From Cantharellus purpuraceus (Eukaryota > Basidiomycota > Agaricomycetes > Cantharellales > Hydnaceae): DNA of 64,000 nt. The notes beneath the pieces were generated by a model. The model searched no databases, was not told the origin of the DNA, and was given only the letters and a program-made list of their open reading frames with translations. Numbering within the stretch: position 1 is the stretch's first letter; every line of letters starts with the position of its first letter. Where the stretch lies: the NCBI GenBank assembly GCA_025174535.1, contig JALBUN010000049.1, forward strand, positions 868,001-932,000. Reading direction: 5' to 3'. The translations under genes and the position numbers were made by a program. Positions 21,462 to 34,552 of this stretch are shown in pieces.

Positions 21462-21968
21462 TTGCATATCCCCTCGAATCTCGAATTACGAATCCATACG
21501 ATCACTGGCTACTTTTTTATTAAGCATTTACTCTCGTTCGAGTCATCTGCTCCTGATCCCTGCTCAAATTGTCAATATCTAGACAAAGACTACACCAAAT
21601 CCCATCAAACTTCATACGAGGATACTCCCAAGATATATCTCCAATTCTACTGCGCATACATTGTGTTCCCACCACTGCTCCATTTTCTATTTGACTTCTG
21701 CTCGTCACTACACCCCAACAAAGCAATTATTCACATTATTCAAATAACAAAAGCTGGTAAACACTCTCTTGCTGAGCATTTAGGTCATGATGAACTCAAT
21801 AGGGATGCTGCAGTAGCAATTGCATCCTCCTCATCCATTCAAGTGGATGAGGATACCACAACCACATCAGGGATGACTGAGAGCCATCCTCCTCCGGAAC
21901 CATATGAACAAGACAATCATATGGACACCAACTCATCAGAACAGCTTCATAAGGAGCTGTATGATTAA
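21462..21968 (+). pseudogene. Possible tail of a retroelement polyprotein
   Basis: An open frame of 168 codons ends 29 nt before the purine tract AAAAAGGGGAGGG and a TG start, as the end of a retrotransposon pol gene would. The last ~70 residues are acidic and Ser/Thr/Pro-rich, as in pol tails. The first half reads like non-coding sequence. No conserved domain is seen. Confidence 0.3.
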
Positions 21969-22010
21969 GAAGTACTGAATGAGATCATGTCTCATTCAAA
22001 AAGGGGAGGG

Positions 22011-23617
22011 TGTAAGTACCCAAGGTACTTACTTAGACGCTTGTTCAGAAATACATCAAATATGTATATACAACCCATTTCCTCAAATTTTATATAATAT
22101 ACTTATATTAAAACATATTTTGATATTTCATACATGATTCTCAAATTTATATAAATTACTTAGATTTAAAACATATTTTGATATTTTGACATGATTCTCA
22201 AAAATAATTCTTTTTTTTTAATTTACTGGTGGCAACTGCTTCAAGGGAATATTCTACTCCTGCTACACTTAATTTCTTTCACTCATTCTTATACTATACT
22301 GGTCAAATAATCTAATGTACCTTGAATCCTCACCTGGCATTTGTATATCTAAATATTCTCTATTATACCAATAAGATTAATATATACATTACTGTTATAT
22401 TCATATAAACAATTATGTTCATCCATAACAAACATCTTATCTTTTAAAGTTTATTAAAATATGAAATATATATTTATATTTATAAAAATTTAAGATATTC
22501 AAAAAAAACTTGGATATCCGAAATCTTTAAAGATATCCAGATTGTAACTCCCTATTTTTATGATCATTATTAAAATTCTGATGTACATCTTGTATACATC
22601 AGAATATTGTATAACAGCATCCTTCCGAACAAGCGTCTTACTATAGTATATAAGTATAAGTGATATATGCAACATTCCCTTAAGGAATGTTGTCCTCTTG
22701 GTAAATGTATGCACCCATAGGGTGCATATGTATAGTTATTATGTAAGCCAGTGGACCCAGTACATGTGGGTCCACTTATAGTAGATAGAACTTAGTTAAC
22801 TACCACACTGTACATCACATCGCCCAACCAATATACTTGGTTGAGTTCTGTGCAATGGTGTGAACTAAGACACCCATTTACAATCATCTCACAGAACTGA
22901 CTAGCTAGTAACTTGATACATATGGTCCATTTGTAGTGTATAGTAGATAGGTGAATAGAGGTCTATCAGTAGAGTCACCAATTTTAATGCCATACAACAC
23001 ATGGTGGATAATTTTCTCTACTCAATAGCTGTTGATTGAAGGTAGGTGTTACGCACTAGGTCTGATTCAGGGTTGGAGATTGGGTCAGAGGTTTGGTCGG
23101 AGGTTTGGTCAGAGGCCTGGTCGGGGGTCTGGTCAGAGTCGGAGAAGGAGTCAGGGTACGTCGTGAGGGTCTGAATGGACCTGGCTTCAGCTTATGTGCT
23201 GTGCCCTCACTCATACCGGTGTCCAAGATTTTGGAGACGGAGTACGACTTAGAGAGTTAGGATCAGACTTAGGAACTAGGCGTGATATATTCGAACTGGG
23301 GATGAAGTTCCCAGTCAGACAGCTAAAATACATATTTGAAATCTAATAATAATTACTCCAGTGATGGGTCTCTGAGGCCAATGGCCTTATGTGAGTATGT
23401 CCAAGTCCGACAGGGACAGATGTCTGGGTTCCTATGGTGATGCTGATGCATCAATCGGAACCGGAGATGGATGGGCGGAATGGGCGGTGACAATCGGACA
23501 GGTAAATGGAGATGTGATGGTTTCCAAATGGAGTATAGATTTCATATGCGTGGGGATCTGGGCGTTAATGAATATAGTCATAACAGTAGGTAAGAGTTTG
23601 AGTTCATCACATTTACA
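22011..23617 (+). repeat. AT-rich LTR-like remnant, interrupted by a solo LTR
   Basis: Starts TGTAAGTACC right after a purine tract. It is strongly AT-rich to about 22650 and could end at ATTTACA 23611-23617, giving TGTAA/TTACA ends. The 539 bp LTR at 23047-23585 is inserted in it. No second copy lies in the window, so the far end is uncertain. No gene. Confidence 0.35.
23047..23585 (-). repeat. Solo LTR of the chromovirus family, target duplication GTAGG
   Basis: A complete minus-strand LTR from TGTTACGCAC to GTCATAACA, flanked by GTAGG at 23042-23046 and 23586-23590. It is slightly longer (539 bp) than the 528 bp copies because of small insertions in the GA/CT-rich part. Confidence 0.92.
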
Positions 23618-24061
23618 AGTTGTACCACCCATTCTTAAATACAATTATGTAGCTATTATACTCTCAAAGTGGTTAATTGTGTGAACAAACAATTATAATC
23701 TATGAATACTTGTTGCAACAAAAAAAAGACATCTGACCTGCTAATTGGAACTCAGCCGGATTGCTGCTCTTTCCAACAATAGCTACCCATGCATCTATTA
23801 CTCGAGCATCTTAAGGCAACTAGAAGTGGTGACGTGGATGTGGCCAGTATGAGAGTGAGTGTCACGCGCCAAGCTTTGATTTTGAAATTTTGACCGTGCC
23901 CCTCCGGCAAACTTCAACTAAGACCCTTACATAAGTACACCGGCCTGAGCCAGGCTGGCGGTAACACCAAGCGTAACCTGTGTTGCCACTCAATGGCTAG
24001 CACAAACTAAAATTTCTAACATCAGCACGAGCAGACAAAGGTCTGCGAATGCCCGCACGCA
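23618..24061. other. Intergenic boundary between repeats and genes
   Basis: No gene is seen. This should include the upstream region of the transporter gene that starts at 24062. Confidence 0.5.
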
Positions 24062-26603
24062 ATGACTCCTCCCTATAATCGAGTCTCTGGACTTTGGTCT
24101 GATTACTATGAAGTGGAGACAAGCGAAGCTGACGAGGAACACGACGACGAGCGAACAGAGCTAGACAAGACGATTGATAAGATAGGCATGGGTGCGAAAG
24201 TTGGCTTATTTGACGGCCCTTTTCCCTTATGCAAGGATAGGTTCCTACCAGTGGACCCTATTGTCCTTGTGTGGATTCGGTAAGATGCACATACACAGAT
24301 CTTATCTATCGACTTCGAACTCACCCCTGTGACACAGGATGGATGGCTGATAATGTGCATATTCCGAAGTCAAAATCCGTATCTCTTGATGCTGATTATT
24401 TCCCAGTGTTGGATTCAAGCCACTGCAATCATCCTACCTCGAGTACAGCAGCATTATGCTGTCCCAGACAGCTATATAGGTCGGTTCTAGCAGAACCACG
24501 ACCGCTTCAGTAAAACAGACCAATTCTCTCAGGGACCCTTTCCTTTTCCATGTTTTTTGGTATGATGTTTGGGGCTGTGGGTTGGGGGACCTGTAGCGAC
24601 CTCATGGGACGGAGCACCGCGTTCAATGCTACGTTGTTCTTTACTTCATTGTTTGGAGTCCTTGCAGGTCTCTCTCCAAACTTCTTCTGGCTATGTGTTT
24701 CCTTGTTTTTCTTGGGGAGTTCAGTAGGGGTGGGTTTTCGCCGATTTTCCTTCTTCTGACCTTCACAGTTCTTTATCTAGGGGTCTATGCCTACAGATGG
24801 CACTCTTCTTCTTGAACATATTCCCAAAGGAAAGCAGTATCTTCTAACAGCGTTGTCCGTGTTTTTCTCCTTGGGCTCTGTTATAGCTGCCCTCGTCGGG
24901 ATTATCATCGTTCCTCGTTACTCATGTCAGACATCTACCAGCCCTGTCCCATGTTCACCAGAGTCTAACATGGGATGGAAATATATGCTTATCATTCTCG
25001 CGTTTTTGGTGCGTACCATGACCTGGTGGCTCTGTACGTTCTAAATCGTCATCTTACAGACCTTACTAATGTTTTTCGCTCGAGTGGTGTTTTTCCGGTT
25101 ACACGAGTCACCCAGGTACCTTGTGCACGCAGGGAGACCTCACGATGCTGTCCTTTCGTTACGCAAGATTTCGGAATTTAATGGTGATAACCTAGCCATT
25201 GGTCTTGGTAATGTTGAGGACCGGAGAGGTTCTGTACTGTTTACAGTCGAAGACGGAGAGAGAGAAACTAGTGACTCGATAACCCGTCCTTCTAGCCATC
25301 GTTCTGATGAGGGCGACCCGGATGCACGTGAGGTATTTCCGGTGACCAACTTCAATCCGAACTACCATTCAACGGCATTGTCTTCATCTCCCCCACCTCC
25401 TGCGGTGTACGAGGACGCCCTCTCTGGTAGCAGCCGAAACCACGATGGCGGTGAGGCCGAGACTGATCCTTTCTTCTCTGACCCGGAATCCAAGGCCTCA
25501 CAGTTGTCTGATGCGCCTGCAAGCCCCTTGTTACTCTCGTCCTCAAATCAGCATCCAATATTGGTCTCCCGATGGACGCTTTTGCAGCGATTCCCTCCCT
25601 GGGTGAGGGGACCGTTGGATGCGTGGCTCGGTCGGCTGGCAGTGGTCCTGTCGAAAGAGTGGCGTTCTACGACGTTACTTGTTTGGTGGATTTGGTTCGC
25701 AATTGCACTTGGTTAGCATTTTTTTCAAGCGATATATACTCGAAGTTGACATTACAGGCAGCTTACACCATGTTCAATGTTTATTTACCAAAGTTACTCG
25801 AGACCCGAAGCAGTATTCATACCGCTTCACCCAAGACATTGGAAGAGACAATGTGGGACATAGTAATATTTACTTTAGGTGGTTGTCCGGGCGCTATTGT
25901 ACGTTGGCGCCTTTTGTTGCCTGTCCGAGTATCATTTATATCTCCAACATCCAACTCATTCAATCCCGTCAGATTGGAGCATACCTCATACAATCCCCTT
26001 TGGGCCGTCGCCTGTCTCTCTCGTTCAGCACCTTAACTACTGCCGGATTTTGTGTTTTCTTTGTAGCTGCCGATAGTCGATGGGCTGTCAGAGCCAGCAC
26101 TGTTGGAATCAGTCTAAGCGCTACTGTAAGGGATAGCAGCTGTATCTTGTGATCCGAATTTATTGACAGATTGCTTAGACCATGTGGGCTGTGTTATATG
26201 GGTAATTCTGAATGGATATTGCTGTATAAACTATATACCCTGACAATGCATAAGGATGACTCCAGAAATTTTTGCAACCGAAGGTATGTGGATTTGCGCA
26301 GTCTGCAATATAATGGGGTTAATCTGGATCTGTCATCTAGTTCGCGGGACTGCTTGTGGGACCGCATCAGCTTTATCCCGAGTGTAAAAGCTCTTAGTCG
26401 CATATCATTTTCGCTGATATATTGACGTGTTTTCTGCATGCAGAGGAGGGATGTTGGCACCATTGGCAGGTGGCGCACTGCTAGTGGTCAATGCTTCATT
26501 TCCGGTCTATGCTAGTATCGCCGTCTTTGCGGCGGGTGGGCTTTGTGTACTGCCTTTGAAGATTAGTGACGTCCAGGGAAGAGGCAGGGGTAGGCTGCAT
26601 TGA
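24062..26603 (+). CDS. Major facilitator superfamily transporter (SP/SV2-like), 12 TM expected
   Basis: A multi-exon gene for a membrane transporter. The N-terminus is acidic and cytosolic. An early exon near 24250 joins to Gly-Trp-Met-Ala-Asp-Asn, typical of this MFS branch. The MFS motif A appears as Gly-Thr-Cys-Ser-Asp-Leu-Met-Gly-Arg near 24595. A Glu-Ser-Pro-Arg-Tyr-Leu box lies near 25105 at the end of TM6, as in the sugar-porter family. A long Ser/Pro/acidic cytosolic loop (about 25130-25600) separates the halves. TM7-12 follow in exons to TGA 26601. The substrate cannot be told; relatives include SVOP-type and phosphate or sugar carriers. One intron boundary near 24480 does not splice cleanly in my reading, so a small lesion or unusual site is possible. 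Confidence 0.85.
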
Positions 26604-27535
26604 GGAGTCCAATCAGTGGTGATGGCATGTTTGAAATGCAACAGCGTCGATGCGGAATGTATTTATAAGTAGGGTTAGATGGGGCAGCCTACGTTAATGT
26701 CAATAACGCGACCATACTTAGTGACATGCAAGCGTGATGAAGCTTCCAGACACATACCAGTAACGGTGTCTACGATGGCGGTTTGACGACTCCCTTACTC
26801 ACTCGATAGTAAACGACTGAGGAATCGTCGCTGACAATAGCTAAGTGAATTTCCATCACTCCACCCAGCTCTTCGAACACATAGGACAGCCTGTGAGACT
26901 ATAAGCACACTTCGGGGTGGATTGCAACAGGCTCACCAATTCAAGGAGAAAGATTCAGTAAGGGAGCAGGGCACAATGCTCTGAAGTAAATTCTACAACT
27001 CGTGCGCATTAGCCGGCGTAGAAGCTGCTAGTGAAAAGCTGCACAGTCTCAGGTTGCTTCCCTTTCAACGCAATCCTTCGACAACCTGGGAGTACTAGGA
27101 TTTCAGCCTCCTTCCATCGTTGAGCTGCAGTCGGATTAGCTTATCATGCGAAGAAGGAACCAGAAATCTAACCATGTAACAAATCGTTATAGACTTGATA
27201 TAAGCATCCAGATATATGTGGATAGTTCGTGAGGTAGGGCAGTAAAGGTTGATACTGTCTGATCCATAAGCAACAATCTATGAATTCTTTTTTTAAACAA
27301 AAAAGCAATCACAGAAGGATGTGAGTCCATTGCTGTCTGAAAATTCCACACCAAGATTTGACCAAAATCAATTACATAGTCATGGCACGTGTGAATCACG
27401 TGATTCCATGTGACTCCATCGCGTGCCACCCTCTCATCCTCATACCGCACCTACGCCATTAGAGGGACATGTCTGCTTGAGTTGCCGAGGCCTTAAGGTC
27501 CTCCCCTTCTCTTGCACCATCAGCCAAAGCTTGCT
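26604..27535. other. Intergenic, no gene recognised
   Basis: Short frames only. It separates the transporter from the Gcn2 gene and presumably holds the Gcn2 promoter. Confidence 0.5.
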
Positions 27536-30500
27536 ATGGAGCCGTCGCAATCCCCAACAGATAAACAGCACGAAGAGTTACAAGCGTTACGGTCCATCTT
27601 CTCAGCAGAGGACTTTCTACCACCCCCACCCAAAGACAATGCATGGAAAGTGAAGGTGTGTTGGAAGGTCCATATCTTTACAGTAGTGATGGATATATGA
27701 TGGCAGGGACCGCCTGAATTCATGCTAAGAGTTCGGCACCCTGAGACAGACTGGTCAGAAGCTGTATGGTTTGATTTGCATGTTGCGTGGGTGGAACTCT
27801 ACCTCCTTGCAAGATATTATCTAATAAGTCCATTTAGATATACACAAACATACCCAGTCAATCCTCCTCTATTGAACATTCGGAAACCCGTACATGGTTT
27901 AGCAGAGCGCCATGTAGACACCCTTCAAAGACTCATGAACTTGAAAGCCAAGGAACTTGTTGGAAATGCAATGGTCTATGACGTAGGTTGCTCTTGCCTG
28001 TGCTTCAATGCCACGGACCATTGATCGCCGACTTAGATATATGACTTATGTTTGGATTGGCTTCGTGAGAATATAAAGCCTGCGCCTGCTTCTCTGTCTC
28101 TTGCAGGTGAAATGTCACATAGAGCGGCACAGGAAGAAGAGGTAGTATACATTACGGAGCCGATGTCATTGATTTACTTTGACATCCACAGGTATTACAA
28201 AGCCAACGGGAGGCTGAGGCGGATCTACAGCGTCGGGAGGAAGAAGAGCAACGCCAGAAACTCACTCTTCAGCTCAATCTTGACTATCTCCGGAAGAAAG
28301 AGTCCCAACGCATTGAACGCCAGAAGGCTAGGAAACGAAGTCTATCAAATGCCCATGAAGCTGTCCAGACTGTTGAGGTCCCCATTGAGGTCTTTAACGA
28401 CAAGATTGAAATTTACAACTCGAGCAACGGGGAAAAGATAGTGTTTGATTCTGTGATGACATTCAACCCTCGTCCTGGTCAGTATCCCGGCTCTATCTTT
28501 CGTTTTCTCCAGGCTTATACTGGACGCCCAGAGTCCCTCGGAACGACTTGGCAGGCGGAGCCTCTATGTGATGCACCCAGAGGCTTGCTCCTCGATCTCC
28601 ATGTCGTTAGCTTTGATAGTAACTACTACCGGACTGCTAAAGGTATAATGGACAGCCTTTAATATCTGCAGCTCTGACACACATCTTTAGGCCGCAAGAA
28701 ACTGGGAGAAGTAGAGAGAGCTCTTCGCAACCAGGCAACTATTCGGCATCCTAATTTACTAAGTCTCTACGCTGTGAAGTTGTCCTTTGGACACGTCCCG
28801 AGAATTGCAATTCTGATGGAACAACGCTGCGGGATGTCTGTCTGCGACCTTCTGAGAATTGCATCATCTTTAAATGCGCAAAAGGCGACTGTGAGTCTCC
28901 CTTAGCCCCAAGAAGTTGCTGGTATGCTTAGGAGATATTTAGGAATTTTTGCGCCAATCCCTTTCCGCTTTGAGTTCACTGCATGTCCGCGGCATTCTCC
29001 ATAAAGGTATGTTCCGAACAACAATTTTCAGGAAGAGATTTGCTTGATCCTTCCATAGGATTGCGCACGGCCTGCTTAGGTCTGTCTGACACCAAGGGCA
29101 TGCCTGGGACACTGGTAGTCAAACTTGAAAAAGCGACTTGGTACACCACTCTATGTGATCTTCACAAGTCTAATTCTTTTGGACCAGTGCGTCTCCAGTC
29201 CGAGGACCCGATACCCGACACCTGGTGGGCCTGACAGTTACTTGGCGTAGCTTGATGTGGGACATCTCACAGTTTACATAGGCTTTCCAGAGAGATTGTC
29301 GACTCCCCTCTGAGTTACACTCCCACAAGGTACACGAGTTGGCGTATCAAGCAGTCAGGACAACTGCACACTAACATCTGCCTTAATTAGAGATATATCA
29401 CAACTTGGTATCATTTTTCTTCAGATGCTCCTAGGTCTTGATGTTTTGTCGCAATATCCCGATCCATTCACTGCTGTCAGTTCCGGTAAGTGTGCATAAG
29501 TCCACCTCCTACTTCATCGTCGACATTGAAGCTTCAGCCAACTTTCCTGAATCACTACGAGATCTGATGATTGCGATGCTGGAAGCTGGGAGGAAAAGAT
29601 CAACGACCTGCCTTAGCTTGCTGAATAACCTACCGGCAATCAGTTCTTCTGACAAGGGGTCAAATATTACCATGACGTCTCCGTCTATATTGAAGCTGCC
29701 TGCGAGGTTCGAGCCAGGGAAGTCGCCGGAGGCAGAGATGGCTCCGCGTATTGGGTACCGATCTCACCATAGTCGTTGGCGGGAGGACTGGGAAGAACTG
29801 GAACATTTGGGAGAAGGAGGGTTTGGGCGAGTAGGTATGATCACATCTGCCTGTACGTCTAATACGTAGATGCTTATGATGTTAATCAGTCAAAGCCCGT
29901 AACCGTCTTGATGGTCGCATCTATGCGGTATGGTTGAAAGTGATCATATCGCCTTCGTCCTCACGATTTGTCACAGGTGAAGAAGATCAAGTTATTACAA
30001 AGTACTCAAGATGACGAGAAGATCTTTCGTGAAGTGAAGCTGCTAAGTCGTCTTCAACATCGTCACATCGTACGATACTATACGACTTGGCTGGAAACAC
30101 CCGATGGGACTGCGTCTGAATCAAGCTCAAGTCACGATGATTCATCTGACGCGGGTTCGGAAGAGACGTCCCGTCAACAAGACATAGAAGATGATCCATT
30201 CAGTGTTGACTTGGATGATCTCACCACTTGCAGCCAGAGTAGAAGCACGTCATTCCCAAGTATCCATTTTTCGCGGGAGAGCTCTGGACACCTGTCATCA
30301 ATGGACGATCCAGAATCAGGAAGTGAAGACTCCGGAAGCTTGTCGCCTGTGTTTTCCCGGTATACAGAGAAGCAACCCTTGCCAAGTTCCAATCGAATTC
30401 TTTATATTCAGATGGTATCAATACTGTAATCTCCCGCCATGATACACATGACGACGAGGCTTTGCTTTTAGGAATTCGTGGAAAGGCAGACATTGATTGA

Positions 30501-33500
30501 GGTGAGTGAGGAACTTCTGGCAGTTCACCATGTAACAAACGATTTCTGTGTAGCGTATTGCAGAAGGCTTGAGCGAGGAAGAAGCCTGGAGATTGTTTCA
30601 TCAGATTCTGGAGGCCCTGGTCCACATGTCGAGCCTTCAAATAGTATGCCTTTTCTCTCTCTCATGATTCAGAAAATTTACCTTATCTGTACTTCAAAGT
30701 TGCACCGTGATAGTGAGTTCTAAGCTCCCGTCTGCACATTCCACCAGCCCGTCATGACGTCTCCGCCCATTTCTTTCTAGTAAAGTGCGGGAACATATTC
30801 ATCGGTACGTCAGATCTTTGCGCCTCGTTTCCACTGACTTGACTAACAGCAATCTATTGTTAAGACAAGAACGGTGACATTAAGATAGGCGACTTTGGCC
30901 TTGCAACGTCTAGCTTGGCTGCTCCTCTACCACCCGACGCAGCAACTGGATCTAGGCCAATGACTGACCATGAAGAGATGACGTCGGACATTGGGACACG
31001 ACTTTACACCGCTCCTGTACTGTTACTTGTGTCTTACCGAACTCCTGAACTACACTCATCCCTTTCGTGCAGGAAGTTATTGGATCAGGGTCGAAGCGTA
31101 ATCATGATCATACCAAAGCTGATATGTACAGTCTCGGAATCGTCTTCTTCGAGATGAACTTTTCATTTAGTACACAATCTGAGCGTATTGCCGTCCTAGA
31201 GGAGCTGCGAAAACCCGAAGTTGTCTTTCCTGATGCATGGCAAGGTCGTCATCAGCAAAAAGAGAGTAAGTTCTATCCGGTCCTATTCAAGGTCGACAGT
31301 GCTTAGCTGCTTTCAGTTATAACTTTATTACTTCAACATGATGTGGCAGCTCGTCCAACTGCGCACCAGCTATCAAGAAGCGAACTCCTACCTCCCAAAG
31401 TCCAGGACGAGTATTTCAGGAATGCACTTCAAGTGATGAGTAGGAATCTATCAACTTGATAGGTAGTACCTTCAGTTACTGAGATCCGTTTTGCATTCAG
31501 CTCAACGCGGTTCGATCCACTATGGAGAGATTTTGAATTCCTTGTTCGAACAGTCGCCGCGACTAGCCGCTTTAGGTTATGACAAGGACTTGTTAGTACC
31601 ACCATATGCCTCCCTGCTTCCCATAGTTCAAGATCACTTATCCGAGGTCTTTCGACTGCATGGCGCTGTGGATTCTCCACTTCCGTTGTTACTGCCGAGA
31701 GTCGAACACGATGAGTATGGTCCAAATACTGTGGTCCTTCTAGATCGTCAAGGGGACTTGGTTAGTCTACCCAGGAATGGCCTTATCCCCATGGCACGAC
31801 GCGCAGTTCAAAGCAATATTAGGAGGATCAAACGTTACCACATTGGTGATGTATATTCTGCGAGGTGTATTTTGATATCAAATCTGAGAAGTCATGCTCT
31901 CTGACACGTTGATTTATTCAGCACAGGCGGTGGTCATCCGATTGTTCGCAAGGCAGCCATTGTTGACATCATCACGCCGGATTTGACAATGGGTGCTCAA
32001 CCTGCGATCGCAGAACTACTGGGTGTTGCTGATCAATGTCTCAACGCGTTTCCTGGCCATGAGCTTCGTGACTATATGATCTATATCACTCACACCAAAG
32101 GCCAGTTTTTCCTTCCTTTTTACCATCTCAGTTGTCGCTTAATATCGCATTTGGCAGTCAAGGAATGTGTTTACAACCGTATTCCTGCAGCACGGCGTGC
32201 ATCTGTTCAGGATGTGCTTTCTCAACCCAAGCACTCATGGCGTACGAAGCGTGGACTTTTAGTCAAAGCCAATGTTCCAAAAGGTACTCTTGATGAGTTG
32301 GAGACCTTGTCCGAAGCTGGTGAATTTCATCATAATGTTTTATTGGTAATGCACTAATACAGGCATACCAGAGGACCTCGAGCTGCTGATGGCGAATGTC
32401 AACCGGGTTTCGCCAAGTTTACATTCAACGCTTGCTCCTCTGGTGGATGAGATTAGACAAGTCATCTGGTATGCAAAGACTATCGGTGTTTCACGAATGA
32501 TCAAGTTTCGGCCATTCATGGAGAGTAAGAACTTTGTCGAATCTGGCGTTTGGTTCCAAGTTGTGAAGGGTTTGAAGCGAACCGAGCTTATTGCTGCTGG
32601 TGGACGGTGAGATAACTGACCGAAACATCGTCTGCTCTCCCCTCAAAGTGTGGTTTAGATATGATCATCTTATGAGAAGATTCGCGGTTCCTGCCTTCAA
32701 GGTTGACGGCGTCCGAGCTTTCGGCTTGCAGATTGACGTGGAGCGCATTGCTATGCATCTCGCAGATCATCAGAGCATGTCGGTAGACGACCTGATCCGG
32801 GAGAAAAGATCATTCGGAGCTTTCTCGCCCAGGCGATGTGACGTTTACATCTACGTTTGTTTCTTCAGTTCTCTTATTTCTTCACCATTGTTCAAACTGT
32901 ATATCTTGCTTTAGTCCTTTCAAGTCGGACATCTGGCTGAGAGACTTGAAGTGGCCGCCTTATTATGGAAGCATAACATCAGTGCGGACCTGATGTACGA
33001 TGTTGCTCTTAACAGTGAAGAAGATCATATGAGAATGTGTGCGGATGAGGGTATTTTGTAACTCGCATCTCCATCTACTCTGCACTGTCATTGATAGAAT
33101 ATTGATTATTTCAGGTTGATAGTATATCCTAAACCAACCACTGCTCGCCCTGATCAACCAGCTTACAAGGTCAAGTCTGTCCTCCGTGAAACTGAGACGG
33201 GAGGTACGTTTTGGGTCATTTCGTGTGTTAACTTTGTTCACACCGGCCTGGAACTGTAGTATCGCGTCATGACCTGGTTCCATTCCTACAGTCTCAGATT
33301 GCAGACCAACGGAAGATCGACATGGCTACATCGACATCGACGGGGTTGTTGACACAAGCATCGACCAAGGAACCGACAGCCGGCGAAGACCTGGAGTTGA
33401 TCCTGCTGCAAGATGCGAACCGCAAAGTCAAGAAGCCGCCAAAGGGGGTCAAGGACATTATGAACCCAGCCAAAGAGAAGGCCAGCGACCTCGTGCGTGG

Positions 33501-33783
33501 GTTTAGCAGCTCGCTGCGACAAAGCTTTCAGCAAAGTTTACCGATTGTGGCCGTTGATATTCCGGCACTCGCGTTCAATGCTATGATCAACGATGCCAAC
33601 GCAGGATGGCTAACGAATGACGAAGCGTGGAAAGCCGTACTAGCGGCGATGCCTCACATTCCCAGTGCAAGAGCGGCGGCCATTAAAGAGGCTGTTCTGA
33701 AGAAAAAGGAGGAAGGCAAAAAACATGTTTTACTGTTTCATGTGCATGATGAGCGGGCTTTCGTCTTTACTTTACATTCTTAA
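27536..33783 (+). CDS. GCN2: eIF2-alpha kinase Gcn2
   Basis: Gcn2 senses uncharged tRNA during amino-acid starvation and phosphorylates eIF2-alpha, lowering general translation. All family domains appear in order. An N-terminal RWD domain (start ATG 27536, about 27550-28130) binds Gcn1. A charged coiled-coil linker follows near 28190-28440. A pseudokinase lies around 28560-29230. The kinase spans about 29780-31440: Gly-Glu-Gly-Gly-Phe-Gly loop near 29813, Ala-Val-Lys-Lys at the exon junction near 29978, the long Ser/acidic insert typical of eIF2 kinases (30100-30400), His-Arg-Asp near 30705 and Asp-Phe-Gly near 30890. A HisRS-like domain covers about 31490-33250. The C-terminal ribosome-binding region ends at TAA 33781. 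There are many short introns, and exact exon ends are not fixed here. Confidence in identity is very high. Confidence 0.95.
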
Positions 33784-34077
33784 GTGTACCCATGTATACG
33801 TACTTAAAAGCAAATTTGTCAAATGTAGATAGTGTTATCCATAAAATGTAGGATGGGTCAGAGACGAACGACTTAGGTACCCTTACAACATCTCGTTGCA
33901 ATATAACGGTACTGCATGAAAAGTAACATTTTGAACTGTGAATCTGACTACATACAAATGTTCACAATTCTACAGAAGATGTTTATTAGGGAAACCCCCT
34001 AGAAGGATACAAAGACGGTTGAGCTGAAAACTCGGAAGAGTCTGTGGTAAAGACAACCATCCGGTCGTGACTGATGC

Positions 34078-34552
34078 TTAACAACACATTTCGCAAGGGC
34101 AGCATAGGATGTCCGCACAACCTAATAGAGCCGTCAGCAAGACAATTCACAAGGAGACACCTTAGCACGATATTTACACTCGCAGCAATCCTGGTGATAT
34201 GATAAATTAATCGAGGTGTGAGGGCACAAGGAAATGAGAACCGACCTTGCAGCATTCAAAGCACAGGAAGCATTCTATCGCGCCGAGGAGGCAGTCCTAT
34301 GATTTCCCAAACAGTTTTAGCTATTCTCGTCGGCAGACCATATTTAGCAGTATATACCTTTCCTGCACCTCCACCACGCAGACGCATCGTCTTATGTTTC
34401 TTCTGCCGGGCCTCAAGCTCGGCCTGTTCTATAGAGGGCTGCACCGATAGGGCTGTGAGGATAAAAGTAAGACAGACGATCACAGAGATAACATGTATGG
34501 AGTACGAACCCATTCCTGAAGATGCCACGGGCTGGTTCGTCTTGGGGTCCAT
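34078..34552 (-). CDS. Small cysteine-rich protein (14 Cys in the C-terminal 35 residues)
   Basis: Five exons join with GT-AG introns to give about 82 residues. The exons are roughly 34552-34505, 34450-34357, 34307-34257, 34202-34190 and 34133-34078. The middle has Met-Arg-Leu-Arg-Gly-Gly-Gly. The last 35 residues hold 14 cysteines in pairs (ECCKDCCECC, then CCPCEMCC). No clear signal peptide or transmembrane segment is seen, though the Cys-rich tail with aliphatic residues could sit at a membrane, like CYSTM-type or palmitoylated proteins. Similar basic-Gly-Gly-Gly plus Cys-rich tails are known to me from other fungal predicted proteins; the function is unknown. It is convergent with the Gcn2 gene (294 bp gap). 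The splice model is by eye, but phase and cysteine pattern agree at every junction. Confidence 0.65.
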
